21,389 bases of DNA from Thoreauomyces humboldtii (taxonomy: Eukaryota > Chytridiomycota > Chytridiomycetes > Spizellomycetales > Powellomycetaceae): the NCBI GenBank assembly GCA_027596035.1, contig JADGJA010000366.1, forward strand, positions 1 to 21,389, read 5' to 3'. Shown piece after piece: positions 1 through 9,225 of this stretch (the first letter of the stretch is position 1; the number at the start of each line of letters is the position of its first letter). The notes beneath the pieces were generated by a model, which was not told the origin of the DNA, ran no database searches, and saw nothing but the letters and a program-made list of their open reading frames with translations. The position numbers and the translations under genes are program-made.

Positions 1-424
1 CCTCCCGGTCCAGGAGAGCCTGGTATTTCATCGCTGGACGCAAAAATGATCCCTCCTCCGAAGGAGTCATATTTGCCGCCGACGTCTTCTGGGTTCTCTC
101 CCAAGCCGCGTCATAGCACACTTGCATCGCCAGCTCCAGGTCCTCTGCAGCTAGCTGATCTCGCGGGATCTCTCGATCGTTCGGAAACTCCAAGTACGTC
201 CGCGGTACGCCGCTCATATGCGCGTTTGGGTTGGTCGCCCCTCCTCCCCTGCGGCCAGAAGCAGCCATTGATATTCCCCCGCGCCCGCTCCGAGCTTGAG
301 CAGCCGTTCCTCCGCGCACTGCGACATTGACGGCTCCCCCGCGTGCGCCTCCACGCGGCGCACCTCTCCCAGTTCCCCCAACTTTCGCCCCCATCGTCTT
401 GTGCCCAAGTTGTTTCGGTGGCAT
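1..424 (-). CDS. Unknown RGG-rich protein, partial (3' end beyond the window)
   Basis: An open frame starts at ATG 424-422 (MPPKQLGHK...) and runs leftward without a stop to base 1, giving 141 residues. An in-frame stop lies upstream at about 518. Residues about 18-55 are rich in Gly and Arg with several RGG or RGGG boxes, a composition typical of RNA-binding tails. Residues from about 60 on are charged and mixed (for example YLEFPNDREIPRDQLAAEDL), unlike a random frame. I do not recognise the family. An LTR-like block (502-651) lies just upstream, so this could be the start of a mobile-element gag-like ORF. It could equally be a host gene next to transposon debris. An intron inside it cannot be excluded. 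Confidence 0.45.
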   Translation of the reverse strand, partial: MPPKQLGHKTMGAKVGGTGRGAPRGGARGGAVNVAVRGGTAAQARSGRGGISMAASGRRGGGATNPNAHMSGVPRTYLEFPNDREIPRDQLAAEDLELAMQVCYDAAWERTQKTSAANMTPSEEGSFLRPAMKYQALLDRE

Positions 425-501
425 CTTTCGTAGTTGCGGTAGTTGGATTCTTTGTTTCTTTTGTTTTGCAGGTGTGACAGCCCGTATAGTCTGAGTGGGG
501 G

Positions 502-651
502 TGTTGGCTGGGGTAGGTCATCCTACCCGTTGTCTCACCTGCGCCTGTGTCCGGCGTACCCGGACACACATAGCAAGAGCACAGCCACTCCTCAGATAGT
601 CTTCTTTCCCCTCGGTTCTCTTCCCCCTTGATCGAGTAAGCTTCACCAACA
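502..651. repeat. LTR-like block with 6-bp terminal inverted repeats
   Basis: This 150-bp block begins TGTTGG and ends CCAACA, a perfect 6-bp inverted pair of the TG...CA type found at LTR ends. A purine-rich run (GAGTGGGGG) ends directly before it, like a polypurine tract. Inside it, 546-568 is a palindrome: TGTGTCCGG, a 5-base spacer, then CCGGACACA. The flanking five bases (GGGGG and TATAC) do not match, so there is no target-site duplication to prove a solo LTR, and no clear primer-binding site follows on either side. It is best read as a fragment of a copia-like LTR. Confidence 0.4.
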
Positions 652-723
652 TATACATTCGTCTATCGGTTCCCACAGCTGCGCCGTCCTGCTCACAATC
701 TCCAAGCCTTGTCATCCTTCCGA

Positions 724-935
724 GGCACCAATCCGGCAGCTAACACCTGCCAACCAAGGATGTCTACCTTTCCTCCCGGAACCCGTCAAGTCGCCGTCAC
801 CATCAAGGCGTGGCCCCAGCAGTATCTGAGGCTTCCCAGCAACATTGTTAACATCAATGTCCAACACCTACACCCTCCCTCCGGCGACTACAGTTGGTGC
901 TCAAACGACGTTGGCGTCAACAGTGCCGAGCTCCC
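724..935 (+). repeat. Diverged direct repeat, copy A
   Basis: This stretch is similar, with small gaps, to 1531-1740. Similarity is highest in the last 80 bases, where both copies share GGTGCTCAAACGAC and CAACAGTGCCGAGC. The two copies lie on either side of the copia RNase H remnant. A short frame starting at ATG 857 reads MSNTYTLPP...GAQTTL and copy B has a matching reading, so the repeat may once have been coding. It may be an old LTR plus leader, or a duplicated gene fragment. I cannot tell which. Confidence 0.5.
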
Positions 936-1125
936 TTCCAAACGGGCGCTCTCATAACTTATGGCGGAGCCATCCATATGCCATCCCGGGAACAACCTGA
1001 GCTTGTCCGAGTAGAAACAGAAAGAAGAGAAAAGAAGAAAGAGTGACGAAAGGTGGGAGCTATCTAAACTAGGTCTAGTGGAGAACTGCGCTTCCTGCAG
1101 TGATGACTTGTATGTTCTCGCCTGT

Positions 1126-1400
1126 TTCACTCAACACGCATTGGCAAACAATCCGGTCCATCACTCACGAACCAAGCACATCGATGTGCAGCACCATTTC
1201 ATCCGAGAGAAGGTGTCCAACGGAATCATCATCCTCAAGTCAAGCCTACTGCGGATATGGCCGCTGACATCATGACGAAGAATTTACCAAGGCTCGCTTT
1301 CCAGAAGCACAAGGACACTATGGGTATCCAGCGTTTCGATACAAGCAAGGATACGGAGGACGACTTCACCAGTGACAACTCTCACTTGAAGGACTGTTGA
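1126..1400 (+). pseudogene. Ty1/copia retrotransposon, C-terminal RNase H remnant
   Basis: The plus strand reads NPVHHSRTKHIDVQHHFIRE, then a one-base disruption at about 1240-1241, then KPTADMAADIMTKNLP and on to a stop at 1398-1400. HSRTKHID, HHFIRE and ADIMTK-L are hallmark motifs at the end of copia-family RNase H. Nothing recognisable of integrase or reverse transcriptase remains upstream, and the frame before about 1130 is degenerate. The stop codon overlaps a TGTTGA that could begin a 3' LTR. This is a dead fragment: truncated at its 5' side and frameshifted. Confidence 0.85.
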
Positions 1401-1530
1401 GTGAATCAGGCGAGAAGGAACATCCCCCTCCCTCTTTTCTTCAAGGACTCTTACAAAAACATGGCAGAGCTTACACGGTATACATTTTACACTGTAAGGT
1501 TATTATCTACCAGTCTCATCATCATTCCAA

Positions 1531-1740
1531 GACACCAATCGGCAGCCAACTACTGCCTACCACAAGAAGGTCGGTCTCTCCTCGCGGAACTCGTCGGTGT
1601 CCGTCGCTCTCTGGCGCTGATCACAGCAGTACCTGCACTTCCAAGCAAGACAGTTAGCGACCATTACCAACACCTTCACATTCCCTCCGGACTCAGAAGG
1701 TGCTCAAACGACATTGCCGTCAACAGTGCCGAGCACTCCC
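1531..1740 (+). repeat. Diverged direct repeat, copy B
   Basis: This is the partner of 724-935, starting 130 bases after the RNase H stop codon. Both copies begin with a CACCAATC/CGGCAGC-like block and end with CAACAGTGCCGAGC. The frame through the end of copy B stays open to a TAG at 1942-1944 and is Ser/Thr/Gln-rich (PSTPTSAQQYQESTSSQSG). Its position after the polyprotein end fits a decayed 3' LTR or the head of a second element. Confidence 0.5.
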
Positions 1741-2196
1741 ACAAGTGCTCAACAGTATCAGGAGTCTACCTCGTCGCAGAGCGGCATTGTGAACACAGTC
1801 CACGGAACCGTCCTTAAAACGGCCATCACGGAGTATGCCAGCCCGTCGCATCGAGGGGCATGCCAGCCCTCAACCGCCTTGAGCCTGCATTTCACAACGG
1901 ATACTTGCAACCGATTCGAGGTGCCCAAACCTTTGACTGACTAGTAACACCGCACCATTCTGTCGGTCCCTTACCAGACTTTGGTACCATTCTGTCGGCA
2001 CGAAATCGTTTCCGTTTTACGCACATACCGAGTCCATGGAACCCCCTGATAACAGGTCCCGACCATCTACCAGCAGCCACGTTTATAGATGTTTGAATAA
2101 GTGTACATGTTTGGAAGCTATGCATCCCTACAGCTAGGAATTCGCCCTCGGCTTCGGCGCCGGCTGTAAGTAGTGCAGGGCCATGAGTTGGGCTAA
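1741..2196. other. Non-coding or degenerate sequence downstream of the copia relic
   Basis: The frame of copy B continues to 1944. After that I see no gene. A 13-base direct repeat, ACCATTCTGTCGG, occurs at 1954-1966 and 1986-1998. Confidence 0.4.
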
Positions 2197-2248
2197 GGTT
2201 GGTGCGGTCATGTGAAAGGTTGTTGCGGTCATGTGAAAGGTTGTTGCG
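2197..2248 (+). repeat. 21-bp tandem repeat, about 2.5 copies
   Basis: The unit GGTTGTTGCGGTCATGTGAAA occurs at 2197-2217 (one base different) and 2218-2238, followed by a partial third copy. It lies about 110 bases beyond the stop of the PDX1 gene, on that gene's 3' side. Confidence 0.8.
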
Positions 2249-2358
2249 ATTGATGAGAAGGGTGAGTCTACTGTAGATGGAGGAACGTGCGGGAAGAAAC
2301 CAAAATCTCGTCGCTAGGAGGAAGATGGGGAGAAGAGCGCATCGGCGATCACGCAACT

Positions 2359-3380
2359 CTAGTTTCCGCGGTCTGCGAACTTCTCGCTTGCGACCAAGTG
2401 ATCGCATCCGATGCCGACCATGGGTTCTCCGAGATCCTCCGAGACCTTGGCGAGGACGGAGGCATCCTGGTAGTGAGTGACGGCCTGGACGATGGCCCGC
2501 GCGCGCTTCGCTGGGTCACCGGACTTGAAGATGCCGGAGCCAACAAAGACGCCGTCCATGCCGAGCTGCATCATGAGGGCAGCGTCAGCAGGCGTGGCGA
2601 CGCCCCCGGCGGCAAAGTTGACGACGGGAAGACGACCGAGACGCTTGACCTCCTTGACGAGGTGGTAAGGCGCCTGGATGTCCTTCGCGTAGACGTAAAG
2701 CTCGTCGTCGGCCATAGCCTGGACCTTGCGGATCTCTCCGAGCAGCTGACGGGCGTGACGGACGGCCTGAACGACGTCGCCGGTCCCGGCCTCTCCCTTT
2801 GTTCGGATCATGGAGGCACCCTCGTTGATGCGACGGAGGGCCTCACCGAGGTTCTTTGCTCCGCACACGAAGGGAACCTTAAACTTGCTCTTCTCGATGT
2901 GGTGGACCTCGTCAGCCATGGTGAGGACCTCGGACTCGTCGATGTAGTCCACGTTCAGGTGCTCGATGATCTGGGCCTCGACAAAGTGACCGATGCGGAC
3001 CTTTGCCATGACCGGGATGGTGACTGCGGCGATGATCTCCTTGATCATCTTCGGGTCCGACATGCGGGACACGCCTCCGTCCCTACGGATGTCCGCGGGC
3101 ACGCGCTCCAAGGCCATAACGGCGCATGCGCCAGCCTCCTCGGCAATACGAGCCTGCTCTGCGTTGATGACATCCATGATCACTCCACCCTGCAAGGACG
3201 TTGCTGGCGTCAGAAACGCAAGGATCGACGCGCGGGTGGAGGAATCGAAGCTTGAGCGATATGGAGCTCTCTCACCTTGAGGTTCTGGGCGAGTCCAGCC
3301 TTGACGATGAAGTCGTTGGTGGAGGAGGAGGTTGCCCCATTGGTCTGCGATACGAGGTTTGAGGGAGCGGAGAATGCCAT
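2359..3380 (-). CDS. PDX1: Pyridoxal 5'-phosphate synthase, PdxS/Pdx1/SNZ subunit
   Basis: This is the synthase subunit of the cytosolic PLP (vitamin B6) synthase. It builds PLP from ribose 5-phosphate, glyceraldehyde 3-phosphate and ammonia supplied by the glutaminase partner PdxT/SNO. Exon 1 is 3276-3380 (ATG at 3380), the 86-bp intron is 3190-3275 (gtgaga...cag), and exon 2 is 2359-3189. The product has 311 residues against 297 in yeast Snz1; the extra length is a Ser/Thr/Asn-rich N-terminus. Seen motifs are [35 protein letters not shown] and [18 protein letters not shown]. Lysines K98 and K166 match the two catalytic lysines (81 and 149 in B. subtilis PdxS); D41 and D119 match Asp24 and Asp102. 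All are at a constant offset of 17. The gene looks intact. No SNO/PdxT gene is in the window. Confidence 0.97.
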
Positions 3381-3483
3381 TGTTGTGTCGTAAGAAAGAG
3401 TGCGTGCTGGTGGGGATGGAGGAACGAGGAAGAATGAGGAAACGGCGGTCTGAGCAGGGAAGGTCAACTCGGTTGCGTGTGAA

Positions 3484-3494
3484 TAATATATTAG
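3484..3494 (-). promoter_or_regulatory. Possible TATA-like element of PDX1
   Basis: An AT-only stretch (AATATATTAT-like on the minus strand) stands out in GC-rich DNA about 105-115 bases upstream of the PDX1 start codon. The assignment rests on composition and position only. Confidence 0.25.
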
Positions 3495-3949
3495 CACGCG
3501 CGGAAAAAAAGAAAGAGAGAGAAGCTTCCATTTTCCAAGGATCAATCCAATCGACCCTATTACTGTACATTTGGTACATGCAATCACCAGCGCTATACCG
3601 TATCTACTGTCACTACAGCAACCGCACCCCCAAGGTTGATGGAACTCTTCACCAAAGCTGTTCTCCTTAGGAATTCCATTCTCCAAGTCATGTCCGCGGT
3701 TCGCTGCCGGACCCATCCTCGACTCGTGGCTATTAGTATTAGTCTGGTCATCGGTAGGGTTGTCTTCTCAAAAGGTCATAATCCTTCCTCCTACATAGCC
3801 TGCCTCTCCAAACAATCTGTCGGGAGCGAAAGCAGCTGCCAAAAGTGCCAACCCGACAAGAAACGAAGACCTTATCACCTCGCTGGTCTTGAAGGAGAGA
3901 CATCAAGCTTGCCGTGCCTGTCCGAGGGCAGAGCCTGCTGAAAGCCGGC

Positions 3950-3954
<5 letters not shown>

Positions 3955-3995
<41 letters not shown>

Positions 3996-3996
3996 C
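3955..3996. repeat. (TC)17 microsatellite with adjoining (AC)4
   Basis: Uninterrupted TC dinucleotides run from 3955 to 3988 and pass directly into AC repeats. The array makes low-complexity Leu/Ser or Arg/Glu frames on the two strands that are not genes. Confidence 0.95.
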
Positions 3997-4097
3997 GCTC
4001 ACCCATTTCGGTCTTTGGGCGAGAGATCTGTGGTGATCACGCGGCGGAGGTCTCCTTGGTGTGGGTGGGAAGTGTAAGATCTCACCTGGGGAGTGTA

Positions 4098-4125
4098 TGC
4101 CGCGGTTATTCTGCCGCGGTTATTC
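4098..4125 (+). repeat. Perfect 14-bp tandem duplication
   Basis: TGCCGCGGTTATTC occurs twice head to tail with no spacer. Confidence 0.9.
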
Positions 4126-5045
4126 CTAATAACGGACCTGTCGATTGAACAGCTCAAGTGGTGATGTCGCGGTGCGGCCTTGCTGACCAGGCACCAGGCG
4201 CGTCCAACAATCAGTTACATGTACCTTCGGTGGGCTGCTTTTCTGTTGTCGCTTTCGGAGCGTCGGGAACGGTGCTCTTGGAGCGCAAAGGGGTACTATC
4301 AAGAAGCAGCCCTGAACGCCCGTACTCCGAAGCGGAACCAGAAAGCTCTTGTGCATCCTGCTGCTTGTCAGTGTCCCCAGGTTTTCCAGGCACCCGTATT
4401 GATCGCAAAACTAATATCACGACTTACAAGTAAGATGAGACTCTGAATGCCCGAGCGCTACTGCGGCCAGGTTGTCGGATGCGCTATCCAAAAACGCATG
4501 AACATTGAAACACCTTCATCGACTTCGGCCAAACTTTTTGCTTCCCATCATTGACCGACGCTGTCATGGCCGTCTTGGCATGGTTCCGCATTTTCAGAGT
4601 TGCAAGGCGTTCAGCTGAATACAATCATCCTAGACTGCAACAGCATGAGCGATTGAGCGATCGAGCAGTCGGCTTTCCAGGGTGAGGTCAAGGGCCCTCA
4701 TAAAGCCCTGACACCGTCGTTGGAAGAGTACCAGCCAGACTTCAATGACGATTACAGCCATGGACCAAGCTACTGGCATTTCGGCAGAGTCCTGCCATCT
4801 CCGGCAGATTCCTTCCTCCTCCCGTTCCGCCCACGCGTATGCTAGGCCCTTTCACGCCAGCGTATACGTTTCACCGTCGCACACAGGACCTGCGGTTCAT
4901 ATCGAGAACACGATTGGGAACTGTCTCGGCTCGAGACAGGCAGCTCTCAAGAAAGTGAAGGTTGACAGCCTGATTACCGTATTCCAATTGTTTAGGGTTG
5001 CCCACGGCCGCTCACCGATCTAGGGTTCTCTCGGTCTCTGCTGTC

Positions 5046-5065
5046 ACCAATTTCCCACATAAAAA
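5046..5065 (+). promoter_or_regulatory. CCAAT box and TATA-like element of histone H3
   Basis: CCAAT lies at 5047-5051 and CATAAAAA at 5058-5065, about 108-126 bases upstream of the H3 start codon. Position and motif fit a histone promoter, but the two are unusually close together. The leader that follows is A/C-rich (ACAACAGCAACAGC), as in many fungal 5' UTRs. Confidence 0.45.
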
Positions 5066-5172
5066 CCCACCAGAGCTTGTTGCGACATTTACCTCTCACA
5101 TTTTACGGCAATCTCTCATTCCCACCACCGCAAACAACAGCAACAGCACGGAGAAACCACTCAGAACACACA

Positions 5173-5902
5173 ATGGCACGTACCAAGCAGACTGCCCGTA
5201 AATCCACCGGTGGCAAGGCTCCTCGCAAGCAGCTCGCCACCAAGGCTGCTCGCAAGTCGGCTCCGGCCTCGTCCGGAGGCGTCAAGGTAAGAAAGGAGGA
5301 ACCGGGGGGAGCGAAAGGGTATCCACTGCAGCGCTGAGTTTGGTGCTGCACACCCCGTTTGCACTCGTCGTTCTCCACGTCAAGTGTGGGTCATGTGTTA
5401 CGGTGTGCTGACAATTCCCGTGCGGAATGTTCCCGTCTGCAGAAGCCCCACCGTTACCGTCCCGGTACGGTCGCTCTCCGTGAAATTCGTCGTTACCAGA
5501 AGTCCACCGAGCTTCTGATCAGGAAGCTTCCTTTCCAGCGTCTCGTTCGTGAAATCGCTCAGGTAACGTCTTCCCCTGGCTTAGCCTTTCGGGGACCGCG
5601 GTCACTGACTGTGTGTGCATGTCTACTTCTGCCATTCCCCCAACAGGATTTTAAGACCGACCTGCGTTTCCAGTCTTCGGCCATCGGTGCCCTTCAGGAA
5701 GCCGCCGAGGCTTACCTCGTCGGTCTGTTCGAGGACACCAACCTTGCCGCTATCCACGCCAAGCGTGTGACCATCCAGCCCAAGGATATCCAGCTGGGTG
5801 AGTGTCTTCTACCACGTTCTTCTTTATCCATAAGCAAATATTGACTCTATTTATTTTTTTTTCTGTTACGAAGCCCGTCGTCTCCGTGGCGAGCGTTCTT
5901 AA
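5173..5902 (+). CDS. Histone H3, four exons, with one extra tail residue
   Basis: Core nucleosomal histone. Exons are 5173-5286, 5443-5562, 5647-5797 and 5874-5902. Introns are 156, 84 and 76 bp with gtaaga/gtaacg/gtgagt donors and cag/cag/aag acceptors. The product has 137 residues including Met, against the usual 136. The tail [20 protein letters not shown] and the histone fold ([46 protein letters not shown]) are fully conserved, and the fungal C-terminus ARRLRGERS is present. The extra residue lies in [12 protein letters not shown], where other H3s have KSAPATGGVKK or KSAPSTGGVKK, so the K36 equivalent becomes K37. Exon 1 ends exactly after that lysine codon. The fungal replication/replacement variant type cannot be told from sequence. 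No H4 neighbour is present. Confidence 0.97.
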
Positions 5903-6367
5903 ACGCATCCCACCATCCCCTTCGTTCCTTCTGGAATCCCAACTTTTGGGTTTTCCGTGTGTCTTCGCCCTCCCTTTCTCGATCTTGCGTGGCTGTTTCC
6001 TTTTTTTTGTTCTTTTCTTTCCCTTCCGCGAACGGTTGTCCACCCTTGGGTTTTTTTGAAAGCTTTGTGGGAAGGGATGACGGAGATGAGAACATCAAGT
6101 CGGACCATCACTGAGAATAACTGCGGTTTAGGAGGTTGCAGCAACACTTGCGATGTGCAAAACGAAGGCTTGAATACAATCGAATATCTTTTCTGTTCAT
6201 AACATCCCGCATCGTCGTCTGGGTATCAAGCATGCCTCCAAGGAGGTACCGGGTACTTCCGTTTGCTGCTCCACTTTCACTTCCTGCCTATGTTGCATGG
6301 GTCACTTGCGCGCTCCGAAGGAACGGTGGCATGTAAATCATTCGACCAATCCTGACAAAAACCCTCG
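5903..6367. other. 3' region between H3 and the LEA-MAPEG gene
   Basis: The two genes converge here. The first part is T-rich with several poly-T runs, as expected for 3' UTRs. I see no gene and no stem-loop I would call a histone 3' hairpin. Confidence 0.5.
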
Positions 6368-8871
6368 TCATGCGACGGGGCATCCCTTGCACGTCACGGC
6401 AAGGTAGATGGCCAAGACCGATCCGAAGAGCAGCACTGACCAGTTCGTAGCTAGACCGACGATGCGACCGGCTCCGAGAGCGTCCGGAGCCAAGATTCCA
6501 ACTGAGAAAGCAAGAATGAGAATGGTTCATGGGTGTCTTTGAGATATGGGCACGCAGAGGAAGGGTTTTCTTCCCACCCAAAATCACTCACATTCGCTCA
6601 AGAGGATATTTCCCAGCAGGAACGCAACACTCAGGACGTGCAGCAAAGGTCGATAAGCCCCTGCAAGTTCCAACGATCCGAGGAGGATAAGGAACAAGGG
6701 AAGGACGTTGGTGAAGGCGGAGCGAGCGTCCACGGCTCGGAGAAGGTGAGCGATCTCTCGCACGGCTTGCGAGTTCTCGGCGTGGATGAGGGTCGTGGTC
6801 GTGCGTTGCGCCGTGGTAGAGGCGCGGGCGGAGGAGGAAGAGGACGAAGATGGAGCGGTGGTGACCGCTTCGGTACGGGAGACGAGGAGGTCTCTGTGGG
6901 ATTCGTGAGCCAGCTCCGCGGATCCATCGCCCAGGAAGATCTTTGTGCGGGTTCGTGCGGCCCAGACACGTCTAAGAAGGTGGACGAAGAGGAAGAAAGG
7001 TGTTAGACTACGAAGTCACAAGTGGTGAAGGACAACGCAGGTAGGCATTTACTTGGCGAGCCAGAGAAACCAGAGACACGAGAGACCGGTGTAGAAAGCG
7101 GTGACCGGCACGGGATTTCCACCCGCAAAGTCGTTGAACCTTCCGTCGCGGATGTGACCGTCGTAGCCAGGCGATCCGGCAAGACCGACTCGTCCTCTTC
7201 CGTGGTTGTGGCCGAAGCTGCTGTGAGGCGACCCGCCGTTCGAAGCGCGGGGTCCGACGAGACCAAGGCATTCTCCCGCATGCTCGAAACGATGAACAAC
7301 GCCCTTTGCGCCGACCTTTGCTCGGTGAGAAGCATGTTCGACGCCCTGCTTGATGTCTTCGACGCCCTCGAGCACGTTTTCCTTGGCCCGATGAGCATTG
7401 TCCTTGAGGTTCTCCTTCGTACGGTGGGCGCTCTGTCGGACATTGGCTTTGACGCGGTTGGCGCCGTCCTTGACGTTCTCCTTTGCCCTGTGAGCAGACT
7501 CTTTGACGCCCTGAGCTGCATCCTTTACCCCGTGTCGAACACCTTCAGTTGTGTCGCGGATGCCTTCTTTCGTGTTCTCGATGCCCTCCTGCACGCGGTG
7601 TGCGGCGTCCTCGACACCCTGCCTGACCGTACCAGCGGCCTCCTCGACGCGGTACTTTACGGCGTCCTTGGCATGCTTGACCGTGTCGGTAGCCTTTGCG
7701 ACCGATGCCTTGACCGCAGAGGTCACGTCGTCCTTCGTTTCAACGACACGATCGATGCCTTCCTCGACCCGTTCGCGGACCGCTTCCGCATCGTCGTGAG
7801 CCTTCTGACGGGCTCGTTCGTACTGATCCACGGCCGAACCCTTTAGCTTTGCGTATTCGTGCGAGGTAGCGTCTGCGACGTCATCGACAATGGAGTGGGC
7901 GTGTTCGGCCTTTTTGTGGGCTGAAGCTGCGACATGGTCCTTTGCTGCTTTAGCTTCGTCCTTCAAACGCTGGATCTTCTGAGCAGCCGTCTCGGCGGCG
8001 TCGTGGAGTGACTCCTCGGTTCCGTACACGGCTGCATTCACCTTTTGCTTGACGTAATCGATGTTCGACCAGAACGCGGAAACGAGATCTTGAGCCTGGA
8101 AGACAGGGGGAGAAGCATAAGGGTGATGAGCTTCGGAACTTGATTCGTGAGAGGCCATCTGTTACCTCTTGCTTGACCTCGTCGGCCTTCTTCCTTCCCT
8201 TGACCTCGGCCTTTTCCGTCCTATCCTTCACGTACTGAACGCCCGCCTGCGCCTTTTCCTTTGCATCCTCCTTGACCTCGTGGGCCTTGCGCTCGGCGCC
8301 CTTAACCTTTGCCCTGGCCGGGTCCCTGGCCTTGTCTGCCTTTTCCTTTGCCGCCGCCGCAGCCTCCCTAGCCTTAACTTCTGCCTCCTTCGCAGCGTCG
8401 TGCACGGCGTGGCTGGCATCGTGCTTGCCGGCGTGGAGAACATCGTCGATTTTGTGCTTTGAGTCGTGGACAGCGTCATGGACGCGATGCTTTCCTGCGT
8501 CGATCTTCTAGACCAGGAGAGTCAGAAAGTCAGGAATGGTTCTGTGTGTCAAAGCACGAAATTTTCAGTGTTCGATGTCTCACCTTGCGACCATCGTGGT
8601 GCACCACCTCGACATCCTTGTGATGGACGTGTCCGTCGGCGGCAGGACCCAGGACAAAGTGCTTGAGTTTCTCGACGATTCCCTGGGGATGCGAGTTGCT
8701 GCCGTGCGCGTGGTGATGGTTGAGGTGGTGATGGGAGTGACCTTCGGGGAAGGAGCAACCGTTCTCCTCGTCGCTGCAGACGTACTCGTCCTCCACCTCC
8801 TTGACGACGACGCGTTCGTGGTGGTAGTGGTGCCCTGCGACGTGATGGTCCTCTTCCTCGTGGTATGCCAT
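6368..8871 (-). CDS. His-rich / LEA-like repeat / MAPEG fusion protein
   Basis: Five exons: 8584-8871, 8166-8507, 7053-8095, 6592-6971 and 6368-6501. Introns are 76, 70, 81 and 90 bp, with donors gtgaga, gtaaca, gtaaat and gtgagt. All joins keep frame, giving 728 residues. Residues 1-96 are His-rich (GHHYHHER, HSHHHLNHHH). Residues 97-486 are a long Ala/Lys/Glu amphipathic helix region like group 3 LEA or apolipoprotein-type proteins; 411-477 is an almost regular 11-residue repeat (AHRAKENVKDG, AHRTKENLKDN, AHRAKENVLEG). A Gly/His linker follows. From 539 comes a MAPEG-type membrane domain: PVTAFYTGLSCLWFLWLA, RTRTKIFLGDG, a Ser/Thr insert, LPLFLILLGSLELAGA and GAGRIVGLATNW. MAPEG proteins act in glutathione and eicosanoid chemistry. 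The Asn and Glu of the usual RAxxNxxE motif do not appear to be conserved, so catalysis is doubtful. No Met exists that would let MAPEG start alone. Confidence 0.85.
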
Positions 8872-9225
8872 GATGGGGGAGTGTGCGTTCGCAAGAGGGG
8901 GTAGTTTTTGAACCGATGGACGTGGTGGAAGGCTGCGATCCTGGGAGATGGGAAGGTGTGCCAGGAACGAGACGGGACGTGCGCGTGAGGCGAGAAAAAG
9001 CGTTTTTGGCTTTTCTGTCCGATGTCTGCTGCTTTTTCAACCTTGTTGTTTGCGCAGCACAATGTCCGAAAAGTGATTTATTTTTCTTGGCATTAACGCT
9101 GCATAATCGCTGCATCGAACAGTCTTAACAGCTCGGTCCTTGACGACGTCTTATCCTCACGAAGAAAAGCCCAACCATTGGACTCCAGCCGTCCTTTGCC
9201 ATCCTGAAGGCGCAGCTCCTTCTCA
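8872..9225. promoter_or_regulatory. Shared divergent promoter region
   Basis: These 354 bases separate two start codons facing away from each other: the LEA-MAPEG gene on the minus strand and the Myb-repeat gene on the plus strand. I see no clear TATA box. No other gene is supported here. Confidence 0.45.

Larger units (their letters stand above)
3500..5040. other. Intergenic stretch between PDX1 and histone H3
   Basis: I find no convincing gene here. It holds a 34-bp (TC)17 microsatellite followed by a short (AC) run at 3955-3996, and a 14-base tandem duplication (TGCCGCGGTTATTC) at 4098-4125. A minus-strand frame at about 3775-3890 encodes a hydrophobic run but has no start codon. No divergent histone H4 gene is present, although H3-H4 pairing is common in fungi. 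Confidence 0.5.

Noticed and set aside
709..957. Weak resemblance of copy A (YLRLPSNIVNINVQ...GDYSW) to PKD-type domains
   Set aside because: The match is short, the frame has no ATG start and copy B does not keep the same reading there.
3381..3579. N-terminal extension of the PDX1 exon 2 frame up to 3579
   Set aside because: The frame runs through the intron; the conserved start MAFSAPSN...[12 protein letters not shown] lies in another frame and is joined by a clean GT...AG intron.
3775..3890. A minus-strand hydrophobic peptide frame (LVGLALLAAAFAPDRLFGEA)
   Set aside because: It resembles a small membrane protein and has a pyrimidine-rich possible acceptor upstream, but no start codon, no upstream exon and no family I recognise.
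7022..7846. A 274-codon plus-strand frame opposite the LEA region
   Set aside because: It is the antisense of the amphipathic repeats (Asp/Val/Leu-rich), with no independent evidence of coding.
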